A model generated the notes under the pieces. It worked only from the letters and a program-made list of their open reading frames with translations, had not been told where the DNA came from and made no database searches. From IMG/VR virus record IMGVR_UViG_3300017991_000060, positions 1 through 64,000 of that record: 64,000 nt of DNA. One strand, given 5' to 3'. This document shows positions 30,701 through 38,723 of this stretch, piece by piece. A program made the position numbers and the translations under genes. The stretch is from a virus. Position 1 is the first letter of the stretch. Each line of letters begins with the position of its first letter.

Positions 30701-32281
30701 CTACACCTTCAGGGCCGCGCCGCGCGCCCAGAGGACCTGGAGCACCCTCGCGCGGAGGTCGTCATAGATCGGCGTGTGCGCGCGGAGGAACGCGGTGCAG
30801 TCGCCCACGCGGGGGAACACCTTCTCCCCGCCGTCGATGAAGTCGGAGTACAGGGTGAGCCGCGCCTTCCCGCTTCCGTCCTTCAGGAAGCCCTCGCCCA
30901 GCTCGCGGGCGTACCGCATCACCACGTCGAGGTCGTCCGAATCCCCTACAGCGTGGTCGGCGTCGCGCACGAGCCAGTACCGGATGGTCCCGGAGACGCC
31001 ACAGCTCCCGCCGTACTTGTGCTTGCTGATCTCGAACTCGAAGTCGCCGTGGAGCGAGACGGTGTTCGTGGCGTCGAAGGTGTAGCCCCTCGCCATGAGC
31101 CGGAGGTCGAGGGAGCAAGCGTGCTCGACCTTGTTCCCCCCGGTCGGCCCGAGGAACGGGTGCTTCCCCCATCCGATGTTCTTCGTCGTCACCTGGGAGG
31201 TGAGGAGCACGGTGGGTCTGTAGCGCGCGGTCAGGCCCTCCTCGAAACACTGGGCGATGTGCCTGGTGATGAAGCGGCCCATGACGTTCGCGTGGGCGGC
31301 GACCACCGGCGACTCGTCGAGGGCCTTCTCCTGGTTGCTCTGCGGGTTCAGCATGGAGATGGAGTCGATGATGATGAGGTCGAACTCCTGGGCCACTACA
31401 GCTTCCTCGATGGTGGAGAGCGACTTCTCCGCCCAGCCGCTCCCCACCAGGAGTACGTTCGAGGTGTCCACCCCGTTCTCCCGCGCCCACCGCTCGTCGA
31501 TGGTACCCTCGGAGTCGAGGTAGAGGCAGCGCCACGGCTCGCACCTGTTCGCCGGGGCGAACACCACCTGGCGCGGCTTCGGCTTCGCTTTGCCCGCCGC
31601 CTTCACTACGTGCTCCGGCGGGTCGCAGTCGATGGCCGGGAGCGCCACCTTCCCGAGCGTCGGGTGTTCCACCGTGCGGAGCTCGTGCCCGTCGGGGAGC
31701 TGGCCGTTGCTGATCTCCAGCGCGGCCTTGGCCGGGAGCCACGGGTAGTCGTCTTCGTTCATGAGCCAGAAACGAGGCTTCGGGCACCTACAGTCCACGC
31801 ACCGCACGTCCTCCCCCTCCGCCTGGCGGACCTTCACCGGACACGGGGCGTCGCCGAAGTCCAGGCCGAGGCGTTCCTGCTGCGCCCTCGTCTGACAGGT
31901 GCAGTCCGGGTGACGCACGAGCGGGGTCTTGCAATGACGACAGTGGTTCTGCGCCGAGCTGAGGGCGCGTAGGCACAGCGTGGACTTCAGGACGGACTTC
32001 GGACCCCACAGACGGTTGATGCCGCCGACGCGGAGGCCGCCCTTGGTGAGCCAGTCCAACATCAAGATGCCGAACGGGAGGGTGCGGACCCGCGCGACGG
32101 GGGCCACGTCGAGCGGCATGGCCGCGGTGCGGCCCCAGGTGCGGCCGATGGACTCCGCTATCGCGGACACCCGCGTCTGCCCGAGGGACGGCGAGCCGCC
32201 CTGGTCGTAGGCGGAGAGGTCCGGCATCTTGAGGTCCTGCTTCTTCGGCTTCGGCTTGCTCGCCCGTTTTCTCTTGCTCAC
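30701..32281 (-). CDS. RecA-like recombinase/ATPase with cysteine-rich insertion
   Basis: A 526-aa protein; GTG 32281 overlaps the preceding stop (GTGA). RecA-core features: GGINRLWGPKSVLKSTLCL in the Walker A position (residues ~85-103; the usual G before K is L), and LIIIDSISML as Walker B (~300). Between them (residues ~112-165) is an insertion with about eight cysteines (CRHC...CTC, CP, CVDCRC), likely zinc-binding. Longer than bacterial RecA or UvsX (~350-390 aa). Probable strand-exchange protein; DnaB-like ATPase is the alternative. Confidence 0.7.
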   Translation of the reverse strand: MSKRKRASKPKPKKQDLKMPDLSAYDQGGSPSLGQTRVSAIAESIGRTWGRTAAMPLDVAPVARVRTLPFGILMLDWLTKGGLRVGGINRLWGPKSVLKSTLCLRALSSAQNHCRHCKTPLVRHPDCTCQTRAQQERLGLDFGDAPCPVKVRQAEGEDVRCVDCRCPKPRFWLMNEDDYPWLPAKAALEISNGQLPDGHELRTVEHPTLGKVALPAIDCDPPEHVVKAAGKAKPKPRQVVFAPANRCEPWRCLYLDSEGTIDERWARENGVDTSNVLLVGSGWAEKSLSTIEEAVVAQEFDLIIIDSISMLNPQSNQEKALDESPVVAAHANVMGRFITRHIAQCFEEGLTARYRPTVLLTSQVTTKNIGWGKHPFLGPTGGNKVEHACSLDLRLMARGYTFDATNTVSLHGDFEFEISKHKYGGSCGVSGTIRYWLVRDADHAVGDSDDLDVVMRYARELGEGFLKDGSGKARLTLYSDFIDGGEKVFPRVGDCTAFLRAHTPIYDDLRARVLQVLWARGAALKV

Positions 32282-32874
32282 GTTCGCCTGTTCCTCCTGT
32301 GCCGCTCCCCCTTGCCGAGCGGGACCCACGAGACGCCGGAGTCGCGCAGCTCGCTCTCGACGAGGGCGGCGAGGACCTTCCTACTTCCGTTCCCGTTGTG
32401 CTCGTACATCGCCCGCACGGCGCGGGCGGCGGCGTCGATGAACGGTTGCGTGAACCAGTACCGGCCGCCCAGCTCGATGGACGATCCGGGCAGAACGCCC
32501 CCCGCGAGCCAGGACCGCACCGTGGCCTGGGAACGACCTACAGCATCCGCGAGGTACCGAGTGGAGTACACCCACTGACCCTTCGCATCGTCGCGCGGGC
32601 CGCGCACGGAGTCGATGGGCCGAACGCACCTGGGGAGTCCTCTCCGCCCGGCCGAGGTCGCGCCTCGCGGCGGGGTGGGCTCGGAGCGGTTGCGCTCGAA
32701 CCGCTCCTCGGCGCGCCGCCTTCTCGCCGCGGCCCTCCGGCTCCTACTACGTTCGAGCACGGCCTCCCGGTACTCCCGGTCCTTCTTGTACCGCTTGCGC
32801 CGGTTCGCGTTGAACGACTCGCGGTTCTCCTCGTACCACTTCCGGTACCTCTCCCGCGGCGTCTGTGCAGTCAT
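32278..32874 (-). CDS. Basic helix-turn-helix protein
   Basis: A 198-aa protein; ATG 32874 overlaps the helicase stop (ATGA). A highly basic N-terminus (RERYRKWYEENRESFNANRR) is followed by a MerR/excisionase-like helix-turn-helix (YLADAVGRSQATVRSWLAGGVLP). Likely binds DNA; role unknown. Confidence 0.72.
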   Translation of the reverse strand: MTAQTPRERYRKWYEENRESFNANRRKRYKKDREYREAVLERSRSRRAAARRRRAEERFERNRSEPTPPRGATSAGRRGLPRCVRPIDSVRGPRDDAKGQWVYSTRYLADAVGRSQATVRSWLAGGVLPGSSIELGGRYWFTQPFIDAAARAVRAMYEHNGNGSRKVLAALVESELRDSGVSWVPLGKGERHRRNRRT

Positions 32875-34289
32875 ACAGGCATCCTCCACGGCCAGGGTTC
32901 ATTCCGAATGGTGAACCCCTTGGCCTTGTAGTATTCGAGTCGCCTATACGCCTGCTGGATCAACTTCCTGTGCCCATACACGAAGTCGAGTATGAGCGGA
33001 CGGCACGGTGCCTGGGGCTGTAGACCCCGGCCCATCGCCTGCCTGACATCGGTGATGGGTCCGAAGATGCCCAGGAGGGTCGGAGGTGGCTGGAAGTCCA
33101 CGCCCTTCGCTGCGGCCTTGAAGGTCCCGATGCATGGAGACTTCGCCATCTCCGTGGCCGTCGTGTTGCCGCCCACGTAGGACCCAGGGTTCGCGCCGCG
33201 CTGTCTGAGCCGCTCGACGACCAGGGCTATATGAGCGCGGAGCCCGGCGAGCGCGAGGACATGGCGGCCCTCGTCGTGCGCCCGGAACAGCATGTCCGCC
33301 ACGGTGGAGGTGTAGACCGGATCGGCCATCATCGCCTTCTCCGCCTCGACCCGGTTCAGGGTCCCAAAGGTGATGATGCGAGGGAACCCCATGTACGGCT
33401 CGCCGGTTTCCTTCCGCACCTTCGGGATGCGATGCTTGGTGTAGGGGATCGGGACGAACGCCACGTCGGCACGCATCTCCCTGGTGAGCTCAGCGATCAC
33501 CGGCCCGATAAGCCAGAAGATCGCTTGCTCCAAGCCGTCCTTCCGGTCCGGGGTCGCGCTCAGTCCGATGATGTAGGCGGCGTCGAACCGAACGAGCGCC
33601 CCCATAATGAGGTCGCACGGCGCGGAGTCGCACTCGTCAACGATGATCGTCCCGAACTTCCGGCGCACCTCCGGCGGGATGTCACGGTTCATCAAGGTCT
33701 GCGCCATCGCCACCACGATGGGCTTGTCCACGTCAAACCGCTCACGCTGGATCACCCCTACGGGCACCGGCCGTCCCTGGGCATCGCGCACGAACTTCTC
33801 CACGTCGCGGATGAACTGCCCCTTGAGGTTGTCCTGGGTGACGATGATGAGGACGTGGCCGCCGAGCTCCATCGCCGCCTGGATCGAGATGAGCGTCTTG
33901 CCGGAGCGGGTCGGCGCGACAAACACACCGCCGAGGCCGTTCGCCCTACAGCCGCTCACGATGTCTGTGATCGCTTGGCGCTGTCCAGGTGGGAAGGGTG
34001 GAGCGCCCCACTCGATGCCGGTGACGCTAGAACCCGGAGGTAGCGGCCATCCAGAACTCCGGTTGTCCATCGCGCGGAGCCAAGGGACGAGCCAAGCCCC
34101 CTCTGGAGAGAGGGGGTACGCCCTGGGGATGTGCGTCCACCGGCCGCCGTTCATCCAGAACGGCATCTGAATCGACGGGCCGTGCTGTTGACGTTGCCAC
34201 AGTGTCAGCGTGCGTTGTAGGTATTCCAGGGCTTGCGCTTCGTGGGGCTCCGCACCCAGCGCCAGGGTCCCAGACATCCATGCGTACAT
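32871..34289 (-). CDS. UvsW-like superfamily 2 DNA helicase
   Basis: A 472-aa protein; ATG 34289 has GGAGG five bases upstream and lies ~12 bases after the predicted P4 start site. Helicase motifs: I VAPTRSGKTLIS (~120-132), Ia-like VTQDNLKGQF, II IIVDECDSAP (~220), III LSATPDRKDG (~243), VI-region ATEMAKSPCIGTF..AKGVDF and QAMGRGLQP. Resembles T4 UvsW-type helicases used in recombination-dependent replication. Its first 88 codons overlap the end of the PrimPol-like gene in a different frame. Confidence 0.85.
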   Translation of the reverse strand: MYAWMSGTLALGAEPHEAQALEYLQRTLTLWQRQQHGPSIQMPFWMNGGRWTHIPRAYPLSPEGAWLVPWLRAMDNRSSGWPLPPGSSVTGIEWGAPPFPPGQRQAITDIVSGCRANGLGGVFVAPTRSGKTLISIQAAMELGGHVLIIVTQDNLKGQFIRDVEKFVRDAQGRPVPVGVIQRERFDVDKPIVVAMAQTLMNRDIPPEVRRKFGTIIVDECDSAPCDLIMGALVRFDAAYIIGLSATPDRKDGLEQAIFWLIGPVIAELTREMRADVAFVPIPYTKHRIPKVRKETGEPYMGFPRIITFGTLNRVEAEKAMMADPVYTSTVADMLFRAHDEGRHVLALAGLRAHIALVVERLRQRGANPGSYVGGNTTATEMAKSPCIGTFKAAAKGVDFQPPPTLLGIFGPITDVRQAMGRGLQPQAPCRPLILDFVYGHRKLIQQAYRRLEYYKAKGFTIRNEPWPWRMPV

Positions 34290-35847
34290 CCGCACCTCCG
34301 CCCGTGAATATACCCGGACGCGCGGCGTCTGTCAAACTGCCCCACTCCACTTGGTCGCACCCGACGACACCTACGACATCGTACGCAGTCGCGATGCGAA
34401 GCGTTGGATGCGGAATGCCGCGCGTCACCCGGAGCACATCTGGAAAGTCCGCCTCCAACCGCTTGAGCGCGTCGTTCACCGTGCCCGGCTTGAGGCCGAG
34501 GACCCGGGCGACGGTGCGGCGACCCAGGAAGAACTGGCGGCGGGGGTGTAGGCCGCGCCCCCAGAACCAGAACGAAATAAGGAAAGCAAGGACCCGCGCG
34601 TCAACCCTGGACCGGCGGCGGCGAAGCCGCTGGTGGACCTCCCACCACGGGTTCAAGGTACCCTCGATCTCCTCGGGAGGCGGGAACGCCGTCACCCACT
34701 CGGGCATCTCCTCACCCTTCGCCGGGGTCCAAGCGGCGAGGGCCGACACGTAGTCCGCGCGTCCGGTGGCCGCCGCCTTGGTCCCTGGTAGGTCCTGTAA
34801 CGCCTTCGCGATGCCGCGGGGGGAAACGCCTTGCCGGGCCATCTGCCGCGCAAGGTGCGCGTCCCTGCCGCTCCTGCCGCCTTTCCAAACAGCGACGGGG
34901 GAGGCTAGCGCCCATCGATACTGCGTGTGCCTTCGCTGCATCCTGCGGATGATCGCAGCGTCCCGAAGGGGGTCGCCCTCGGGGAGCGGCCCGACATCTC
35001 CAGGCGCGGGAACCGGAATCTCGCAGCGCAAGCCCTCCGGGAAGTAGGAGCGGAGCGCCTCGACCACCCGCTCCGGCTCGCACGCCGCCGCGCTCATCGT
35101 AACGGAGGAGCTCCGCGTCACGTTCGCGTCGCGCATCGCCTCGACCACCGCGTCCAGGTTCGTCACCGGCCGGAGCTCCGGCGTCAGTAGGATGCCGCCA
35201 CCGTGGTCATGGTCGGCTGGGTGAAGAGGGAGCGCGTGCATCGTCCCGTACCCAGCTTGGTGCTGCGCTCCTGGGATGATGTCGCACCGGCCGTCAGCCC
35301 CGATGGCCCGGCGGATCGCCCTCCCCACGGTCGAAGTCGCCGTCGTTGGGACCGGCGCGTCGAGGAACACAAATACGTGCGCCCCGGTGCCGCTCTTGCT
35401 CGCGAAGACGAGCGGGGGGAACCCGAGCCCGAGACACGCGCCGACCGCGGCGGCGACCATCTTCCCGGTGCCCGTCTCCCCGTTGTGCGCGTCGATGTCA
35501 ATGCAGAGGTAAGTGGTGCCAAGGCCGTCGCAAGTGTGCTCCCCGATGCACCCGCACTCACCGGTTCCGAGAAAGGGGTAGGACCCGGCACGGACGGCCC
35601 CAACGAGATGTGCGCGGAACGCCGTCTCGCGGTCTGTCCTGGGGGCGGGGTGCCATCCCTTCCAGATGCCGCGCTGTTCGAATAGGGCCGGTACCGGATG
35701 GCCGCAGAACAGGTCGAGGGACGCATCAAGCAAGCCTGGGTGGGCGTGCCGTCCTCCGGTGAGGGCGTCGAGCCCATACCCAGGGAGTCGGCGTGGGCGG
35801 CGGCGTGACCGACCCCTACACCAAGGGCACGAACATACTGTTTCCAA
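34027..35847 (-). CDS. PrimPol/AEP-like primase with C-terminal helix-turn-helix
   Basis: A 606-aa protein starting at TTG 35847 (AGGAG 7 nt upstream). After an N-terminal CPWC pair, residues ~110-200 contain YLCIDIDAHN (catalytic DxD) and FASKSGTGAHVFVFL (SxH-like), the order seen in archaeo-eukaryotic primases including phage and TOTE-type proteins. Residues ~440-480 form a helix-turn-helix (RRTVARVLGLKPGTVNDALKRL). The last ~88 residues are low-complexity and overlap the helicase gene by 263 nt, so the functional C-terminus may end earlier. A DnaG-type primase is also present at 40238. Confidence 0.7.
   Translation of the reverse strand: METVCSCPWCRGRSRRRPRRLPGYGLDALTGGRHAHPGLLDASLDLFCGHPVPALFEQRGIWKGWHPAPRTDRETAFRAHLVGAVRAGSYPFLGTGECGCIGEHTCDGLGTTYLCIDIDAHNGETGTGKMVAAAVGACLGLGFPPLVFASKSGTGAHVFVFLDAPVPTTATSTVGRAIRRAIGADGRCDIIPGAQHQAGYGTMHALPLHPADHDHGGGILLTPELRPVTNLDAVVEAMRDANVTRSSSVTMSAAACEPERVVEALRSYFPEGLRCEIPVPAPGDVGPLPEGDPLRDAAIIRRMQRRHTQYRWALASPVAVWKGGRSGRDAHLARQMARQGVSPRGIAKALQDLPGTKAAATGRADYVSALAAWTPAKGEEMPEWVTAFPPPEEIEGTLNPWWEVHQRLRRRRSRVDARVLAFLISFWFWGRGLHPRRQFFLGRRTVARVLGLKPGTVNDALKRLEADFPDVLRVTRGIPHPTLRIATAYDVVGVVGCDQVEWGSLTDAARPGIFTGGGADVRMDVWDPGAGCGAPRSASPGIPTTHADTVATSTARPVDSDAVLDERRPVDAHPQGVPPLSRGGLARPLAPRDGQPEFWMAATSGF
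34307..34335 (-). promoter_or_regulatory. P4: sigma70-type promoter of the helicase gene
   Basis: TTGACA at 34335-34330, 17-bp spacer, TATATT at 34312-34307; extended -35 GTTTGACAGAC identical to P1. It lies inside the 3' part of the PrimPol frame. Confidence 0.82.
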
Positions 35848-35899
35848 GGGTCCGCTCCTGGCGCGTGATGCTTCCCCGAAACGCGCTTGGTAAGAGTCC

Positions 35900-36256
35900 T
35901 CAGTATCGCGTTTTCCTAAACTGAATGAAAGGGGTCAGCGAAGGATGGTCAGCGACTAACATCCGGGCGATATACGCCGTGTAGTTGTTGTTCACCTTGT
36001 AGTCCAGCCCGTAGGTGAACGTCACCTCCCAACGCACACGCTCTGCCAACAGCTTCACACCGAATCGCCGCCCCTTCGTGGACATCTCCAACGCAAACCT
36101 AATGAAGAGTCGATAAACGTCGGGATTCGCGGTGATCCACTTCTCCGCGGCCCTCCGAAGGTCCTCTCCAAAAGGGTTGTTCTCCCGCGCCGGTCCTACG
36201 TCATCCGGGTCAGGGATGCCGCCGAAGCCACCAACCATCGCGTCATGAAAGTCCAT
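35900..36256 (-). CDS. Hypothetical protein with N-terminal FHDAMVGGF
   Basis: A 118-aa protein; ATG 36256 overlaps the polymerase stop (TGATG). It starts MDFHDAMVGGFGG, echoing the C-terminal tags FHRAMVDF and LHDAMLDGFE of other proteins, here at the N-terminus. The rest (KWITANPDVYRLFIRFALEM...RFGVKLLAERVRWEV) matches a known phage helical family of unknown function seen near replication genes. Confidence 0.75.
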   Translation of the reverse strand: MDFHDAMVGGFGGIPDPDDVGPARENNPFGEDLRRAAEKWITANPDVYRLFIRFALEMSTKGRRFGVKLLAERVRWEVTFTYGLDYKVNNNYTAYIARMLVADHPSLTPFIQFRKTRY

Positions 36257-38664
36257 CAATGTGCGTCTCCCCACGTCTTGGCTACAGCACCATCCGCGAA
36301 CACCGGGACGGCGAGCTGCACCACGTGCTCCAGCTCCCAACACATGATAGCGAGGACCTCGTGCGCCACCTCATCCGGCGCTTCGTAAAGGAGCTCGTCG
36401 TGGACCTGGTTGATGAGCTTCGCCTGCCGAACCAAGGGGTTCTCGTGATTCCGTAGGCGCTCTCGGATGCGGATCATGGCGAGCTTCATGATGACGCCGG
36501 TTCCTCCCTGGGCGAGCACATTCACCGCCTGACGGATGATCTCTTCCCACTCCCAGAACCGGAAGTTATCGGACTTCATCAGAAGGCGTTGCGCGTGGAA
36601 CCGGCGGACGTGCCCGCTGAACATCTGGACGTAACCGTGCTCGCTGACCTCGAACCGAACCCGCTTATGGAGCCTGGCCCGAACGTAGGGGTACTCCTTG
36701 TCCAGCGATTTGAGCGCGGCCTTCGCATCCTTGAGCGTCATGTTCTCGCGCCGAGCGAGGGTGCGGTGGCCCATGCCGTAGTTGAAGGCGTGGTTCACCG
36801 GCTTCGCGGCCTGGCGGCCTTCACCCGGCCCGTACTTGTCGAAAAGGCCGATGGCGACGGAGGACTTGCTATGGATGTCGCGACCCAGGCAGAACCCACT
36901 GAGCGGCGGCTGGTCCTTCTGGGCCTTGTCCCTCTTACCCTCAGCCGCTCCGCACACCGGGCACTCATGTAGGGGTTGGTCCGTCTCCCCAGAGTTCCCG
37001 CACTCCGCACAATCCCACCCGCGGAACAGCGCGAGGAGGGTAGGGTCCTTCGACTCGTGGGCGATGAGCCGGTTCTCGATCTGCGCGAGGTCGGCAGAGC
37101 AGAGGGACCAGTCCTCCTCGGAGATGAACACCTGGCGGAGCGACTGGACCCGCCAGACCTTGCGCTTCTTCTTCCCTTCCTGGACCTCGCCCGTCACCAC
37201 GCCGCGCGGCGGGTTGTCGTAGTCGGCATAGACGGTGCCGTCCTTCGCCGTGAACGGGAAGGGCACCTCCGGCATCGTGAACGGCCTGGGGATGTTCTCG
37301 ACGTTCGGATCGTCCGAGGAGAAGCGGCCGGTGCGCGCGCCGACCGGCCAGAACGAAGCGTGAATGCGGTTGTCCGGGTCCAACGTCGCGCGCTCCAGCA
37401 TCGGGGCGACGTAGGTGCCCATGATCTTCTCGTACGCCCGAAGGGTGAGGAGGCGCTGGATGTGCTCGCGGTAAGGCTTCAGGGCGTGCTGCGAGAGGTA
37501 CCCAAGGACATCCTTGTCCACCTTGCAGTACCCGTCGGACCGCTTCCACTTCGGCTGGAGTTCTCCGTTCCGTAGGGTCCATGGCGGCGGCCTAAGCTGC
37601 CACTCGTCCCATATCTTCTTCGCCACCTGGGGCGTCGAGGCCGGGTTGAACAGGTCCTTCTCCGGCGCGCCCTCGATGACGCCGCCCCACCGCTCTACGA
37701 CTTCGGCGCGGAGGTCTGCAAGGACCTTCTCCATCACGCCGTGCATGGAGGCGATCTCATCGATGTCGATCTTGAGTCCGTTCTCCTCCATCTCCGTCAC
37801 GCACGGGTGACACACCTTCGTCTCCAGGTCCACCAGAGAAAAGAGGTCCACGCCGTACCTCTCGGAGTCGCGCTGTAGGCGCGGCCAGAGCCAGAAGAAC
37901 ACGCCAAGAGTGATGCCTGCGTCCTCAGCGCCGTAAAGAGAAAAGCGTTCGATGGCCTCGCGGTCGTACTTGCCGAGGACGACCGGCTCGATGATCTCCC
38001 GCATCGCGGCCTCGACGTTCCGCTTCAACATCCGCGCCGGTAGGCGCATGACGGCCTGGGTGAGCGGCGGCCACGACGGATCGATGCACGGCTCCTCCTT
38101 CAACTTCTTCCGGTGGTCGCGGTAGACCTCCCAGCACTCCTTAAGAAGTCGCCGCACCTCCTTCGGGCCTTGCTTCTTGATCTTCGCTATCTCGCGTTGA
38201 GTCTGCGCGTAGGAGGACTGGCCGTGCATCCCGAGAAGGGTACCGCCGAGCTCCTTCAGCCCCTTCGGCATGTTCTCGTCGTAGACGTGGATCATGGAGA
38301 AGGTGCACCACACCCGGCACCTGAAGTCGTCCTCCGTCACCCCACGGGCGCGGATGACCTGAGCGTCCACCTTGGGCGGGTGCATAACGAAATGCCGGTT
38401 CGGGTCCCGAATGATGGGGAGCAACACGTTCTCCCGGACGTACGACCACGGGTGGATCTCGGAGCCATTGATGTAAGGCCAGAAGGTACAGAAGATCCCC
38501 GTCTCCGGCGTGCCCCCAGCGAAGGAAATGCCATGGAGCGGGGCATGACACGTCGGCTTCCCTTCGCTCGTGTCGAACTCGGTGTCCATCGCGACGACGG
38601 GGGAGACGGTGGAATCGAGTAGGAGAGGGATCGCTTCGTCGGGGGTGAGTACCTTCAGTTCCAT
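36256..38664 (-). CDS. Family A DNA polymerase with 3'-5' exonuclease and inserted zinc ribbon
   Basis: An 802-aa protein. Exonuclease motif I is VAMDTEFDTS (D27/E29). Polymerase motif A SADLAQIENRLIAHESKD is at ~520-537, motif B (KPVNHAFNYGMG) at ~616, and motif C VHDELLYE at ~753. DPNVENIPRP precedes motif A as usual. Between motifs A and B, residues ~551-570 hold a CAECG...CPVCG ribbon absent from E. coli and T7 polymerases. This is the main replicative polymerase candidate. ATG 38664 follows GGAGCGAGCG. Confidence 0.9.
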   Translation of the reverse strand: MELKVLTPDEAIPLLLDSTVSPVVAMDTEFDTSEGKPTCHAPLHGISFAGGTPETGIFCTFWPYINGSEIHPWSYVRENVLLPIIRDPNRHFVMHPPKVDAQVIRARGVTEDDFRCRVWCTFSMIHVYDENMPKGLKELGGTLLGMHGQSSYAQTQREIAKIKKQGPKEVRRLLKECWEVYRDHRKKLKEEPCIDPSWPPLTQAVMRLPARMLKRNVEAAMREIIEPVVLGKYDREAIERFSLYGAEDAGITLGVFFWLWPRLQRDSERYGVDLFSLVDLETKVCHPCVTEMEENGLKIDIDEIASMHGVMEKVLADLRAEVVERWGGVIEGAPEKDLFNPASTPQVAKKIWDEWQLRPPPWTLRNGELQPKWKRSDGYCKVDKDVLGYLSQHALKPYREHIQRLLTLRAYEKIMGTYVAPMLERATLDPDNRIHASFWPVGARTGRFSSDDPNVENIPRPFTMPEVPFPFTAKDGTVYADYDNPPRGVVTGEVQEGKKKRKVWRVQSLRQVFISEEDWSLCSADLAQIENRLIAHESKDPTLLALFRGWDCAECGNSGETDQPLHECPVCGAAEGKRDKAQKDQPPLSGFCLGRDIHSKSSVAIGLFDKYGPGEGRQAAKPVNHAFNYGMGHRTLARRENMTLKDAKAALKSLDKEYPYVRARLHKRVRFEVSEHGYVQMFSGHVRRFHAQRLLMKSDNFRFWEWEEIIRQAVNVLAQGGTGVIMKLAMIRIRERLRNHENPLVRQAKLINQVHDELLYEAPDEVAHEVLAIMCWELEHVVQLAVPVFADGAVAKTWGDAH

Positions 38665-38690
38665 CGCTCGCTCCAGGTGAGACGGTGGGA

Positions 38691-38720
38691 GGCGGGCGTT
38701 ACCCCGCCCCCCACCGGGGG
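38691..38720 (-). terminator. Double hairpin after the SSB gene
   Basis: In the gap between SSB and polymerase, CCCCC-ACC-GGGGG (38708-38720) and GGCGGG-CGTTAC-CCCGCC (38691-38708) are perfect inverted repeats that share an arm. They begin three bases after the SSB stop codon. A partial terminator or attenuator would let SSB be made in excess of polymerase. Confidence 0.5.
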
Positions 38721-38723
38721 AAA

